Positions 1 to 8,718 of a stretch of 64,000 nucleotides of DNA are shown here, one piece after another (the first letter of the stretch is position 1; each line of letters begins with the position of its first letter). The notes below the pieces were generated by a model, which had not been told where the DNA came from, did no database searches, and was given only the letters and a program-made list of their open reading frames with translations. Source of the stretch: Crocinitomicaceae bacterium (GTDB taxonomy: Bacteria; Bacteroidota; Bacteroidia; Flavobacteriales_D; Crocinitomicaceae); the NCBI GenBank assembly GCA_024643725.1, contig JAHEMJ010000014.1, positions 248,001-312,000 of the forward strand, written 5' to 3'. Made by a program: the position numbers and the translations under genes.

Positions 1-2
1 CC

Positions 3-98
3 CAAGTGTTTTACAGTTCAGAGTCTGAAATTGTATTCAATGAGAAAGCAGCGCGTTTTCTTGGTTATCCAGTGGCAGCAAAGCATCACAGTTTTTAA
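3..98 (+). CDS. C-terminal fragment of an unidentified protein (cut by window start)
   Basis: An open frame enters from the left edge and ends with TAA at 96-98, giving the last 31 residues (ending AKHHSF). The family cannot be recognised from this tail. It converges with the minus-strand DUF4296 gene, and the two stop codons overlap by 4 bp, so the genes are packed tail to tail with no room for a separate terminator. The reading frame is supported only by its openness and by the neat convergent stop arrangement. Confidence 0.5.
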   Translation, partial: QVFYSSESEIVFNEKAARFLGYPVAAKHHSF

Positions 99-424
99 GG
101 GATTTCTCGACTTAATCGGTCCATTATACGCGTATTAAGCGCTTTGAATTCCTCCGGATGACTTGCAAAATAACGATAGCTTGTTTGAAATTGCTTTGTT
201 GAAACACCATGCTTTTTCAACACTTTGTTGACGGATTCGTCCAATGCATCCTTATAAACACCAGGCACACCATATTTACTTTGGTAATGACTTTCTAATA
301 ACAAGACATCCTCCAAAATCACGCTCATTTTATCTGCATCGATGAGTCCAGCAGGTTTTTCTGACGAAATGTTTCCACAAGCGGCAGCGAAAAGCGTAAG
401 TAAAAACGGTAGAATGAATTTCAT
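95..424 (-). CDS. DUF4296-type lipoprotein
   Basis: A 109-residue protein with a short hydrophobic signal ending in a lipobox-like AAAC-G (Cys at about residue 16), so it is probably a lipoprotein of the envelope. The remainder (a helical region with LIDADKMSVILEDVLLLE near residues 27-44 and a YG..GVYKDALDE stretch after it) matches the DUF4296 family, which is typical of Bacteroidota and has no known function. It starts one base into the pyrC stop codon (TAATG), so it is translationally coupled as the last gene of a GT2-pyrC-DUF4296 operon. The family assignment is by pattern recognition. Confidence 0.75.
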   Translation of the reverse strand: MKFILPFLLTLFAAACGNISSEKPAGLIDADKMSVILEDVLLLESHYQSKYGVPGVYKDALDESVNKVLKKHGVSTKQFQTSYRYFASHPEEFKALNTRIMDRLSREIP

Positions 425-1764
425 TAAGCTAAGTTGAATAGGAGTCGATCACCATTTTTTCCTTCTAAGATTTCTCCTTGATGATAAGCTAATCGTCCAT
501 TGATAAACGTGCTATCTATCGCATGTTCAAATGTGTGTCCCTCAAAAGGTGACCAAGCGCATTTGGATAAACAATTTTCTTTGTAAACGCTCGTGTGACG
601 ATTTGGGTCAACAATCACAATATCCGCATGATATCCTTCGCGCAGGAATCCACGCTCTTGGACACGGAATAGTACGGCTGGAGCATGTGCCATTTTTTCA
701 ACCACACGTTCAATGCTAATCTTACCCTCTTTCACTTTTTCGAGCATGGCAATTAAAGCATGCTGTACTAGTGGGCCTCCGGAAGGGGCATTTAAATACG
801 TGTTGGATTTTTCTTCAAGCGTATGAGGAGCGTGATCGGTGGCGATGACATCAATGCGATTATCTAATAATGCTTCCCATATTCCTGCCCGATCTTCGGC
901 TGTTTTCACGGCAGGATTCCATTTGATAAAGTTTCCTTTTTCAGCATAATCTTGGTCCGAAAACCAAAGATGGTGAATGCAAGCTTCAGCAGTAATGTGC
1001 TTTTCTTCTAACGGTAATGTGTTGTCGAATAAATGCGTTTCCTTCTCTGTGGAAATATGCAAAATATGTAATCGAGAGCGGTTTTTATTCGCCAATGATA
1101 CAGCGAGAGAAGAGGATAAATAACACGCTTCTCCACTACGAATGAGCGGATGTGCTTCTACAGGAATCTTCTCTCCGTACTTTTCCTTGAATAGCGCTAA
1201 ATTCGTTCGAACAGTATGTTCGTCCTCGCAATGGGTTGCAATGAGCATAGAAACACGTGAAAACAAACTTTCTAGCACTTCTGCTTTATCAACCAACATG
1301 TTTCCGGTTGATGATCCCATGAAGATTTTTATCCCACAGACATTTTGATGATTTGTTTGAAGCACCTCTTCTAAGTTATCATTGGATGCACCCATGAAAA
1401 AGGAGTAATTGGCAAGAGAACTGTTGGATGCAATGAGGTATTTATCCTCCAATAACGCCTGTGTTAATGCATTTGGAACGGTATTCGGCATTTCCATGAA
1501 CGAGGTGATTCCACCAGCGACAGCTGCTCGAGACTCTGTGTAAATTGTTCCTTTGTGTGTGAGACCTGGTTCCCTGAAATGAACTTGATCGTCAATGCAA
1601 CCAGGCAGGACAAATTTTCCCTCTGCGCTTATTTCCTTCACGCCACTTGGTAAATCAATGGAAGAAGCGATTTTATGGATCCGTCCGTTTAACACCAACA
1701 CATCACCCACCCATTGCTTCCCTTCGTTAACAATCGTCCCTGCTTTAATTAAGTAGTTATTCAT
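424..1764 (-). CDS. pyrC: Dihydroorotase, Bacteroidota type
   Basis: A 446-residue amidohydrolase that would close carbamoyl-aspartate to dihydroorotate in pyrimidine synthesis. Visible are the N-terminal metal motif region DDQVHFREPG (residues 58-67), the metal-bridging lysine in GIKIFMG (K146), histidines at 178 (ATHCEDE) and 233/236 (LHILHIST) and the catalytic aspartate in ATDHAPHT (D310). The usual D-x-H-x-H motif reads D-D-Q-V-H here: the first metal histidine is Gln60. I recall the same Gln in other Bacteroidota dihydroorotases, so it is probably a clade feature and not a defect. The start codon overlaps the upstream GT2 stop by 4 bp (ATGA), which indicates one transcript. Confidence 0.92.
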   Translation of the reverse strand: MNNYLIKAGTIVNEGKQWVGDVLVLNGRIHKIASSIDLPSGVKEISAEGKFVLPGCIDDQVHFREPGLTHKGTIYTESRAAVAGGITSFMEMPNTVPNALTQALLEDKYLIASNSSLANYSFFMGASNDNLEEVLQTNHQNVCGIKIFMGSSTGNMLVDKAEVLESLFSRVSMLIATHCEDEHTVRTNLALFKEKYGEKIPVEAHPLIRSGEACYLSSSLAVSLANKNRSRLHILHISTEKETHLFDNTLPLEEKHITAEACIHHLWFSDQDYAEKGNFIKWNPAVKTAEDRAGIWEALLDNRIDVIATDHAPHTLEEKSNTYLNAPSGGPLVQHALIAMLEKVKEGKISIERVVEKMAHAPAVLFRVQERGFLREGYHADIVIVDPNRHTSVYKENCLSKCAWSPFEGHTFEHAIDSTFINGRLAYHQGEILEGKNGDRLLFNLA

Positions 1765-2474
1765 AAATCCATTTTTCGCATTTTCCAGACACCAAAAAAG
1801 GCTTCTTTGAAAATACCGGTAGACATTTTTGATTCGCCCACGACACGATCGATAAATGTAATGGGTATTTCTTTTACCTTAAATCCATGTTTTAAAGCTG
1901 CGTACTTCATGCAAATCTGAAAAGCATATCCTTTAAAGGTAATATGATCTAGTTGAATGTTTCTCAACACTTCGGAACGGTAACATTTGAATCCGGCTGT
2001 TGTATCTCGGATGCCAATCCATAAAATAATGCGCACGTAAACACTCGCAAAATAACTCATTAAAATGCGTTTTAAGGGCCAGTTTTTCACTTTCCCTCCT
2101 CGGCAATACCTCGAGCCGATGGAAACGTCCGCGCCATGTTGACAAGCACTTAAAAGTCGAACAAGGTCTTTTGGGTTGTGAGAAAAATCACAATCCATTT
2201 CAAAAACAAATCCGTAGTTACGCGCCAAAGCCCACTTAAATCCGTGAATGTATGCGGTTCCTAGTCCTTGTTTTCCGGAACGGGTTTCTAAAAAAATTCG
2301 ATTTGGAAAGCGTTCTTGCAAGGCCATAATCGCTTGTGCGGTGCCATCTGGGGATGAATCGTCAATAAAAAGAATGTCGAAATTACTTTCGAGTGCCATG
2401 ATCGCCTGTGCCATTGGACCGACATTGTCAAGTTCATTGTATGTTGGGATGATGATAATCGATTTCGTTTCCAT
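1761..2474 (-). CDS. Family 2 glycosyltransferase, polyprenol-phosphate mannosyltransferase-like
   Basis: A 237-residue GT2 enzyme related to dolichol/polyprenol monophosphomannose synthases, which transfer mannose from GDP-mannose to a lipid phosphate on the cytosolic membrane face. Visible are the N-terminal IIIPTYNE, the nucleotide/metal motif IDDSSPDGT (about residues 37-45), MDCDFSH (about 93-99), a GSRYCRGG segment and TTAGFKCYR. The length is that of the short form without a C-terminal membrane domain. It is the first gene of the operon with pyrC and the DUF4296 lipoprotein; the pyrC start overlaps its stop. The exact sugar and lipid acceptor are inferred from the family only. Confidence 0.88.
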   Translation of the reverse strand: METKSIIIIPTYNELDNVGPMAQAIMALESNFDILFIDDSSPDGTAQAIMALQERFPNRIFLETRSGKQGLGTAYIHGFKWALARNYGFVFEMDCDFSHNPKDLVRLLSACQHGADVSIGSRYCRGGKVKNWPLKRILMSYFASVYVRIILWIGIRDTTAGFKCYRSEVLRNIQLDHITFKGYAFQICMKYAALKHGFKVKEIPITFIDRVVGESKMSTGIFKEAFFGVWKMRKMDL

Positions 2475-2544
2475 ATGCTTGGAACGAAATTAAGGAACAA
2501 TTGTCAAAACGAAAACGAACGAGATCATTATCTTGATTTTTGGA

Positions 2545-2575
2545 CATAAAAAAACCGCCACTAGGGCGGTTTCGA
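2545..2575 (-). terminator. Rho-independent terminator after rplY
   Basis: An 8-bp perfect stem (2552-2559 with 2565-2572) closes a 5-base loop and is followed on the minus strand by seven Ts. It sits about 40 bases after the rplY stop and ends the prs-rplY transcript before the GT2-pyrC operon. Confidence 0.9.
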
Positions 2576-2613
2576 GCTTATTTAGTTGAAATGAGTGAAA
2601 CTCATATCGCTTT

Positions 2614-3207
2614 TTATGCTTCTTCTTCTTCTTCCTCGTCGTCAGCATCAGCACCTTTAACAGCACCACGAGCCATTTTAACGGAAACAACAACTGCATT
2701 TGCAGGGTCTAACAACGTTACACCTGGAATTTCGATGCTGTTTACACGGATAGATTGTCCAATACGCAATTTAGAAATGTCTAACGTAATTGCATCTGGA
2801 AGATCTTTTGCCAATCCGACACATTGAAGTGTACGGAAAACGGTCATTAATTTACCACCGGCCATTACACCACGAGAAGAACCTGTCAATCTCACTGGAA
2901 GTTTAACGCGAACTGGTTTAGAATCACTTAACTCTAAAAAGTCAACGTGTTGAATCGTGTCTTTTGTTGGGTGTTGTTGCAATTCACGAATGATACCCAT
3001 CGCTTTTTTACCTTCGATATCCAAAGCAACTTGGTAAACTTCTGGTGAATAAACGATTTTGTCAATTTCTGTTCGCTTTACCGCGAAGTGAGTTTGCTCA
3101 CCTTGTCCGTAAAGCACACAAGGAACTAAACCAGCATTTCTTAAACTGGCAGCATCCTTTTTCCCTACGTTCGATCTAAGCGAACCGCTCAAATGTGCTG
3201 TTTTCAT
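2614..3207 (-). CDS. rplY: 50S ribosomal protein L25 (Ctc-like long form)
   Basis: A 197-residue long form of bL25, which binds 5S rRNA. The N-terminal L25 domain (about residues 1-90) begins with the LSGSLRSNVGKKDAASLR-type segment. The C-terminal TL5-like beta domain (about 95-180) contains LPVRLTGSSRGVM. The protein ends in a strongly acidic tail (DADDEEEEEEA), common in Bacteroidota L25. It lies 11 bp after prs and shares its transcript, a frequent bacterial pairing; a strong terminator follows. Confidence 0.95.
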   Translation of the reverse strand: MKTAHLSGSLRSNVGKKDAASLRNAGLVPCVLYGQGEQTHFAVKRTEIDKIVYSPEVYQVALDIEGKKAMGIIRELQQHPTKDTIQHVDFLELSDSKPVRVKLPVRLTGSSRGVMAGGKLMTVFRTLQCVGLAKDLPDAITLDISKLRIGQSIRVNSIEIPGVTLLDPANAVVVSVKMARGAVKGADADDEEEEEEA

Positions 3208-3218
3208 GTATATATTAA

Positions 3219-4148
3219 TTAAGAGATTACAAAATGAGAACTAATGGATTCATTATTGATTAGGCGTTTAATCACGTCTCCAAATAAGTCTGCCACTGTA
3301 ATGACGCGAATTTTATCACTGTGACGTGATTGAGGAATCGTATCTGTTACAATTAGTTCGGTTAATTTAGAATTTTCAATGCGCTCATACGCAGGACCAC
3401 TTAAAACAGCATGCGTACAGAATGCACGAACGCTTTTTGCGCCTTTTTCGATTAATAAATCTGCCGCGGTAGTTAATGTTCCTGCCGTATCACACATATC
3501 GTCAATGATAATCACATCTTTTCCGTCGACGTCACCGATGACCGTCATTTCAGCGATTTCATTTGGTTTTTTGCGGTGTTTATGACATAAAGCCAATCCA
3601 CAATTTAAACTTTTCGCGTAAGAATTAGCACGTTTTGCTCCACCAGCATCTGGCGCTGCAACCACTAAATTCGATGTGTCTAATTTTGCTATTTCACCCA
3701 AAAACAAGGTAGATGCATACAAATGATCTACAGGCACTTCAAAGAATCCTTGAATTTGGTCTGCATGTAAATCCATGGTCATGATGCGATCAACACCCGC
3801 CGCCATCAACATATTTGCCACCAATTTTGCACCAATTGCAACGCGTGGTTTGTCTTTACGGTCTTGACGCGCAAATCCAAAATATGGAATAACAGTGATG
3901 ATTTTTCGTGCAGATGCTCTGCGAGCAGCATCCACCAACAAGAGTAATTCAAATAAATTTTCAGTTGGAGGCATGGTTGACTGAACAATGAAAACATCCT
4001 GTCCACGAACCGTTTCTTCGAATGAAGGCTGAAATTCTCCATCACTGAATACGCTTACTTTTACGTCCCCAAGTTTAACACCAAAACTGTCTGCTACTTT
4101 CGCAGCCAACGCTTCAGATGATCTTCCGGCAAATATTTTTACTCCCAC
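3219..4148 (-). CDS. prs: Ribose-phosphate pyrophosphokinase (PRPP synthetase)
   Basis: A 309-residue class I PRPP synthetase making PRPP from ribose 5-phosphate and ATP for nucleotide, His and Trp synthesis. Visible are KIFAGRSSEALA at the N terminus, the flexible-loop region FARQDRKD (about residues 93-100), TMDLHADQIQGFF (about 127-139) and the PRPP-binding loop VIIIDDMCDTAGT (about 211-223). The start chosen is GTG at 4148, which yields the usual short N terminus; a consensus promoter lies 20 bp upstream. It is first in the prs-rplY operon. Confidence 0.96.
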   Translation of the reverse strand: MGVKIFAGRSSEALAAKVADSFGVKLGDVKVSVFSDGEFQPSFEETVRGQDVFIVQSTMPPTENLFELLLLVDAARRASARKIITVIPYFGFARQDRKDKPRVAIGAKLVANMLMAAGVDRIMTMDLHADQIQGFFEVPVDHLYASTLFLGEIAKLDTSNLVVAAPDAGGAKRANSYAKSLNCGLALCHKHRKKPNEIAEMTVIGDVDGKDVIIIDDMCDTAGTLTTAADLLIEKGAKSVRAFCTHAVLSGPAYERIENSKLTELIVTDTIPQSRHSDKIRVITVADLFGDVIKRLINNESISSHFVIS

Positions 4149-4167
4149 GTTCTTAGAAAATTGGTTG

Positions 4168-4199
4168 CAAAGTTAGGTAAAATAAAAGTTTCTACCAAA
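4168..4199 (-). promoter_or_regulatory. Bacteroidota sigma-type promoter of prs-rplY
   Basis: On the minus strand, TTTG (4199-4196) is followed after 20 bases by TAACTTTG (4175-4168), a full match to the Bacteroidota consensus TTTG-N19-21-TAnnTTTG. It lies 20 bp before the GTG of prs. Confidence 0.8.
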
Positions 4200-4276
4200 A
4201 GCCGCCGCATATCTGCACAAACCTCTAATGAAAAAGAGTTCCATGTACGCGATTTGGCTTAATTTTGTTAAATCAT

Positions 4277-6067
4277 ATGACGCCAACATCTCCACAGAAA
4301 AAAAAGCTATTCAAACGCTTGTTTTATTTCGCAAAACCTTACCGAAAGTATTTGGTTTTGTCTATGTTGTCGGTGATTTTACTTTCTTTTCCGGGTCCGT
4401 TGAGGCCGCTGTTAATTGGAAAGATGGTGGACAAATACATTGTTGAAACACACAATCCGACCATGTTATTCTTTGCCTCCTTGGTCTTACTTGGAGTACT
4501 CATGTTGGAAGGAATGCTTCAATTGTTGTCGTCCTATTTTTCTAACCTCTTGGCTCAGTCTGTTATTCGCGATTTGCGACAAAAAATCATTCAACATTTT
4601 TTAACGTTCCGCATGTCCTATTTTGACCGGAATCCAGTAGGGGCTATGGTGACGAGAGTGGTTTCCGACATGGAAGCAATTACGGAGGTTTTCTCTTCTG
4701 GAATCATGGAAATCATTTCGGATTTGTTTTCGCTCCTTTTCATTTTAGCTTTGATGTTTTGGAAGAATTGGGAATTGGCATGGATGACCCTTGTTCCGAT
4801 ACCTTTTTTATTGATCGCTACCCGTATTTTTGCTCGTTCTATGAAGGAGTCGTTTCAACAAGAACGTGTGGCAGTGACAAAATTGAACACCTTTGTTCAG
4901 GAGCGCTTAAGCGGGATGGCGATCGTACAATTGTTTAATCGACAAAAGCAAGAATACCAACGATTTGAAAAAATTAACGAGGGACATCGACAAGCGCATA
5001 TTAAAGCTGTTTGGGCCAACTCCATTTTTTTCCCCGTCGTCGAAATACTCAGCTCTGTTTCGATTGCGTTTCTTTTAGTTTGGGGAGCTTTACATGTCTC
5101 TGGAAAAACGGATAAGGAGATACGGTCTATGTATGGGGAGATTTTCGCCTTTACTTTATGGATCAATCAATTGTATCGTCCCATCAGACAATTGGCCGAT
5201 AAGTTTAATGTGTTGCAGCGCGGCACCGTTCGTGCAGAGCGTGTATTTGACGTCTTAGATGAGGAAGAGGAAATCCAAACAGGTGGGACATTAACCGATG
5301 TAGATTTTTCTGCAGATGTCCAATTCCGCGATGTTTCCTTCTCGTATGTCGAGGGACAAAGTGTACTATCACACGTGAATTTAACCATTCATCAAGGAGA
5401 AACTGTCGCATTTGTTGGGGCAACTGGGGCGGGAAAATCCACAATTGTCAATTTACTTGGACGATTTTACGAGCATAATTCGGGAGAAATCCTCTTGGGT
5501 AACGTTCCCATCGAGCAGATTGAATTGTACACGTTAAGAAAGAACATTGCGATTGTCCTGCAAGATGTTTTCTTGTTTTCAGACACGATCCACAATAACA
5601 TCACTTTGGGCGACCCTCAATATAGTCGAGCGGATGTCATGGAAGCCGCAAAGGCTGTTGGGGCTCATGACTTCATCATGAAACTTCCTGATACTTACGA
5701 TCATGAAATAGGGGAAAGGGGGGGCATGTTATCCGTAGGACAACGCCAGTTATTAGCGTTCATTCGTGCGTATTTATACGCTCCTCAAATCTTGATTTTG
5801 GATGAAGCGACTTCCAATGTAGATAGTGAAAGCGAAGTGCTCATTCAGCGTGCAATTGACAAGATTACAGATGGTCGAACATCGATTGTTATTGCCCATC
5901 GTTTATCGACCATTCAAAAGGCGGATCGCATTGTGGTTATGGAAAAAGGCGAGCTAGTGGAAATGGGAACCCACGAGGAGTTAGTCGTATTGGAGGATGG
6001 TTATTACAAGCGTCTTTACGATATGCAGTTTTTTAATCAGCAGGCTGAAAAAGATGAAACGATTTAA
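4277..6067 (+). CDS. ABC exporter half-transporter (MsbA-like, permease fused to ATPase)
   Basis: About 596 residues. The N-terminal membrane domain with six predicted helices spans about residues 1-310. The ATPase domain has Walker A GATGAGKST (about 382), a Q-loop (VLQDVFLF), a slightly altered signature LSVGQRQ (LSGGQ in most relatives; about 483), Walker B ILILDEAT (about 505) and the H-loop IAHRLS. It would act as a homodimer exporting a lipid or drug-like substrate; the substrate is unknown. ATG 4277 is preferred over an in-frame TTG at 4265. It is divergent from prs, and its end overlaps the start of the substrate-binding-like gene by 14 bp. Confidence 0.9.
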   Translation: MTPTSPQKKKLFKRLFYFAKPYRKYLVLSMLSVILLSFPGPLRPLLIGKMVDKYIVETHNPTMLFFASLVLLGVLMLEGMLQLLSSYFSNLLAQSVIRDLRQKIIQHFLTFRMSYFDRNPVGAMVTRVVSDMEAITEVFSSGIMEIISDLFSLLFILALMFWKNWELAWMTLVPIPFLLIATRIFARSMKESFQQERVAVTKLNTFVQERLSGMAIVQLFNRQKQEYQRFEKINEGHRQAHIKAVWANSIFFPVVEILSSVSIAFLLVWGALHVSGKTDKEIRSMYGEIFAFTLWINQLYRPIRQLADKFNVLQRGTVRAERVFDVLDEEEEIQTGGTLTDVDFSADVQFRDVSFSYVEGQSVLSHVNLTIHQGETVAFVGATGAGKSTIVNLLGRFYEHNSGEILLGNVPIEQIELYTLRKNIAIVLQDVFLFSDTIHNNITLGDPQYSRADVMEAAKAVGAHDFIMKLPDTYDHEIGERGGMLSVGQRQLLAFIRAYLYAPQILILDEATSNVDSESEVLIQRAIDKITDGRTSIVIAHRLSTIQKADRIVVMEKGELVEMGTHEELVVLEDGYYKRLYDMQFFNQQAEKDETI

Positions 6068-6920
6068 GATAGGCGGAGTGCCTGAACATTTTAATTTGCC
6101 TTGGAGAAACGCCATTGAAGATGGTGCTTTTCAACGTATTGGCGCTGAATTACATTGGTCCGACATGACGGGTGGAACAGGACAAATGATCAAAGGACTG
6201 CAAGCTGGTTCATTGGATATTGCGGTATTATTAACGGAGGGAATCACCCGTGCCATTTTAAAAGGACTGGACGCTAAAATCCTCAGTGTTTATGTCAAGA
6301 GTCCTTTGTGCTGGGGAATTCATGTGCCAACGGATGGTTCCATTGCCCAAGTGGAGTCATTATCCCATGGAACCTTCGCCATTTCTCGGGAAGGATCAGG
6401 GTCTCATTTGATGACCTACGTTAAAGCACAACAAGAGCAGTGGGATTTATCTTCTTTGAAATTCAATGTAGTGGGGGATGTATACGGAGGAATTTGGGCT
6501 TTAAATCATGGGGAGGCAGATGCTTTTTTATGGGAAAAATACACCACGTCTCCATTTGTAGCAAAAGGAAACTGTCGTTTATTAGATGAGGTCTACACGC
6601 CTTGGCCATGTTTTGTCATTGCGGTGAAAGCTGATCTTTTAGTGGAGAATTCAGATTTGTTGCATCAAATTGTTCAGATTGTACAAGGAGAAGCACGCAA
6701 ATTAAAGACTTCTGCTAATGCCGTAGAGCAATTTGCTTGGCGTTATGCGTTGCCAGTAGAACAGGTTGCCGAGTGGTTGGCCCAAACGGAATGGAATGAT
6801 GGCGACGACATAGATTTTTCTGCCTTTGAAAAGGTGGTAGAGAACTTATGTTCACTCGGATTAGTCACGAGCGATGAGCTTCTGAATTGGAAAACGCGTT
6901 TATTCTCTGATTTCCAGTAG
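6054..6920 (+). CDS. Cytosolic substrate-binding-like protein (Ca3427/PBP2 type)
   Basis: A 288-residue protein if started at the ATG at 6054 (MKRFKIGGVPEHFNLP). It has the fold signature of type 2 periplasmic binding proteins: GGVPEHFNLPW at the N terminus, then GGTGQMIKGLQAGSLDIAVL and FAISREGSGSHLM. There is no signal peptide or lipobox, so it is predicted to be cytosolic, as in the Ca3427-like family shared by bacteria and fungi. An upstream in-frame ATG at 5997 lies inside the ABC gene and would add an unrelated leader. The 14-bp overlap implies translational coupling with the exporter. The ligand is unknown. Confidence 0.75.
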   Translation: MKRFKIGGVPEHFNLPWRNAIEDGAFQRIGAELHWSDMTGGTGQMIKGLQAGSLDIAVLLTEGITRAILKGLDAKILSVYVKSPLCWGIHVPTDGSIAQVESLSHGTFAISREGSGSHLMTYVKAQQEQWDLSSLKFNVVGDVYGGIWALNHGEADAFLWEKYTTSPFVAKGNCRLLDEVYTPWPCFVIAVKADLLVENSDLLHQIVQIVQGEARKLKTSANAVEQFAWRYALPVEQVAEWLAQTEWNDGDDIDFSAFEKVVENLCSLGLVTSDELLNWKTRLFSDFQ

Positions 6921-7028
6921 AATAATTACAATAGTCAATTAAACTTGCTGAATGTTCGTTGTTTAAACTGAAATGTTCATTCCTTGGATGACGTATTGAT
7001 TTTCAAGGTATATTTCCTAAAAAAACAC

Positions 7029-7142
7029 ATGAACGTACTTTTACCTTTGGCTTTTGGAAGCACATTTTGGGTGGCGGTTTGGACTGTTTTAGGAATGGTT
7101 GGGGTTTTTGTTGTACTATTCCTTTCCGAAAGAAAAAAGTAG
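7029..7142 (+). CDS. Small single-span membrane protein (37 residues)
   Basis: ATG 7029 to TAG 7142 encodes 37 residues. A hydrophobic stretch (about residues 13-32, from FWVAVWTVLG to VVLFLS) is followed by the positive tail ERKK, a typical small membrane protein with cytosolic C terminus. A possible -7 element (TATATTTC, about 7010-7017) lies just upstream. No homologue is recognised. It converges with the protease gene; the stop codons are 4 bases apart and both lie inside a stem-loop. Coding status is inferred from the hydrophobic pattern and position. Confidence 0.5.
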   Translation: MNVLLPLAFGSTFWVAVWTVLGMVGVFVVLFLSERKK

Positions 7143-7152
7143 TCGCCTACTT
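7128..7152 (-). terminator. Terminator overlapping two convergent stop codons
   Basis: A 6-bp perfect stem (7137-7142 with 7147-7152) and loop TCGC are followed on the minus strand by TTTTTTCTTTC. It would end the oxidase/dcd/protease transcript. The arms of the stem include the TAG of the small plus-strand gene and the stop codon of the protease gene. Confidence 0.65.
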
Positions 7153-8718
7153 GAATGATGAGATCGCTTTGTTCAGTTCTTTATCAAAAGGATTGAGTAC
7201 GCGATAATACCCCTCTTCTGTCCATCCTTGACTAGCAATTTCTGCTTTCAACATTCGTTTAATAAGCACTTTGCTCACACGAAGTCCGTATGGATCTTTT
7301 TTCACATGAAATTCTTTTTCAGCGAAGGCAACGAATTTATCTAATAATTGTTCGCTCACCTCGAAATTGGCATTAAACTGTGCTGCGCTGCTCCATTTAT
7401 TGCGGGATGTTTGCATGAAATCAAAGGCAAATGCCCTTGATGCGCCACTCCATTGTAATTCGGTTAAGTAAAAGGAGGTGCCAAGAGTATCTCCCGGAAC
7501 AAAAACATCCGGCATAATTCCGCCTCCCCCGTACACCGTTCGACCATGTTTTGTTTTGTATTTCAAAGAGTCGACAAAAATGGAGCTATCCGCTTGGAAA
7601 TATTCATTGTTTGCAATGCGCTCTTCATCCTGCATATAAGCCTCATATCCTCCTTTGTATGAACGCTGAATGCATCTTCCGGATGGTGTATAATAACGGG
7701 CAATGGTCAGGCGTAAATTACTTCCGTCCCTTAATACTTCGTCTTTTTGAATCAGGCCTTTACCGAAGGATCTTCTTCCCACGATGATACCGCGGTCATT
7801 ATCTTGAATTGCTCCTGCAACAATTTCACTAGCGGATGCCGAATGGGCGTTAATGAGGACAACCAATTTTGTTTTTTCCAAATGTCCGCCAGCAGTTGAA
7901 TAATATGCATGTTCGCCTTCTTTCTTGCCTTTTGATTTGAGAATCAGGTTGTTTTTTGGTAAAAATGCGTCCACAATGTCAATGGCTGAGGACATAACGC
8001 CACCGGGATTATTGCGAAGATCTAGTACAAGCCTTTTCATACCTTGTGACTGCAAGGTTATACTGGCTTGATAAAATTCTTCCGATGTCATTTGAGAAAA
8101 TTCGGAAATGAGTATGTAACCGGTTTGTTTATCCAGCATATAAGCACAAGGAATGGAACGGATTGGAATAATTCCTCTTTCTAAAGTGATGTTTAGGTTT
8201 TTCTTCTGACGCAACATTGTTACCTGAACTTTCGTTCCGGGCTGACCCTTTAACGTAGCGAGTACTTTGTCGTTGGTCATTTGCTTACCAGTCGCTTTTT
8301 TGCCATTGATTCGGATGATTTTATCACCTGCTTTTACACCTGCTTTTTCGGATGGAGACCCTTCAATGACATTTGTGACACAAATGGTATCGCGGAGCAA
8401 CAAGAAACGAACACCAACTCCACCGAATTGACCAGTAATGGACTCATTGACGGACTTCATGTCCTTCGCGGAAATGTAATTGCTGTGTGGATCTAATTCA
8501 TGCAACATATCCGAAATGGTTTTTTCGAAAATGGCATCTTTATCTACTTTGTCGACATAATTTTGATCCAGTAGGGTGAGGATGTCCTCCAGTTTTTGCA
8601 GCTCACTACTTGATTTTTGATCTACGTGTTCTAACATGGATCCACCGATGAAGCCCAATGCTAATAAGGCGGACAGCAAAAGTGGAAGTAGGTAGGAGGA
8701 TTTAGGTGATTCAGACAT
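7147..8718 (-). CDS. S41-family C-terminal processing peptidase
   Basis: About 523 residues. A membrane anchor near residues 9-30 (LLPLLLSALLALGFIGG) places it in the envelope. It is followed by a PDZ domain (about 80-165: FGGVGVRFLL, GSPSEKAGVKAGDKI) and the S41 catalytic core with the serine in NAHSASASEIVAGA and the lysine in RRSFGKGLIQ. Family members trim C termini of exported proteins. ATG 8718 is chosen because it overlaps the dCMP deaminase stop by 8 bp; an ATG eight codons further upstream is possible. It is the last gene of the long operon and ends at a terminator. Confidence 0.92.
   Translation of the reverse strand: MSESPKSSYLLPLLLSALLALGFIGGSMLEHVDQKSSSELQKLEDILTLLDQNYVDKVDKDAIFEKTISDMLHELDPHSNYISAKDMKSVNESITGQFGGVGVRFLLLRDTICVTNVIEGSPSEKAGVKAGDKIIRINGKKATGKQMTNDKVLATLKGQPGTKVQVTMLRQKKNLNITLERGIIPIRSIPCAYMLDKQTGYILISEFSQMTSEEFYQASITLQSQGMKRLVLDLRNNPGGVMSSAIDIVDAFLPKNNLILKSKGKKEGEHAYYSTAGGHLEKTKLVVLINAHSASASEIVAGAIQDNDRGIIVGRRSFGKGLIQKDEVLRDGSNLRLTIARYYTPSGRCIQRSYKGGYEAYMQDEERIANNEYFQADSSIFVDSLKYKTKHGRTVYGGGGIMPDVFVPGDTLGTSFYLTELQWSGASRAFAFDFMQTSRNKWSSAAQFNANFEVSEQLLDKFVAFAEKEFHVKKDPYGLRVSKVLIKRMLKAEIASQGWTEEGYYRVLNPFDKELNKAISSFK

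Noticed and set aside
4228..4446. A 72-residue plus-strand frame at the start of the ABC exporter gene
   Set aside because: It overlaps the exporter in another frame, shows no domain, and the exporter frame has clear homology through the same bases.
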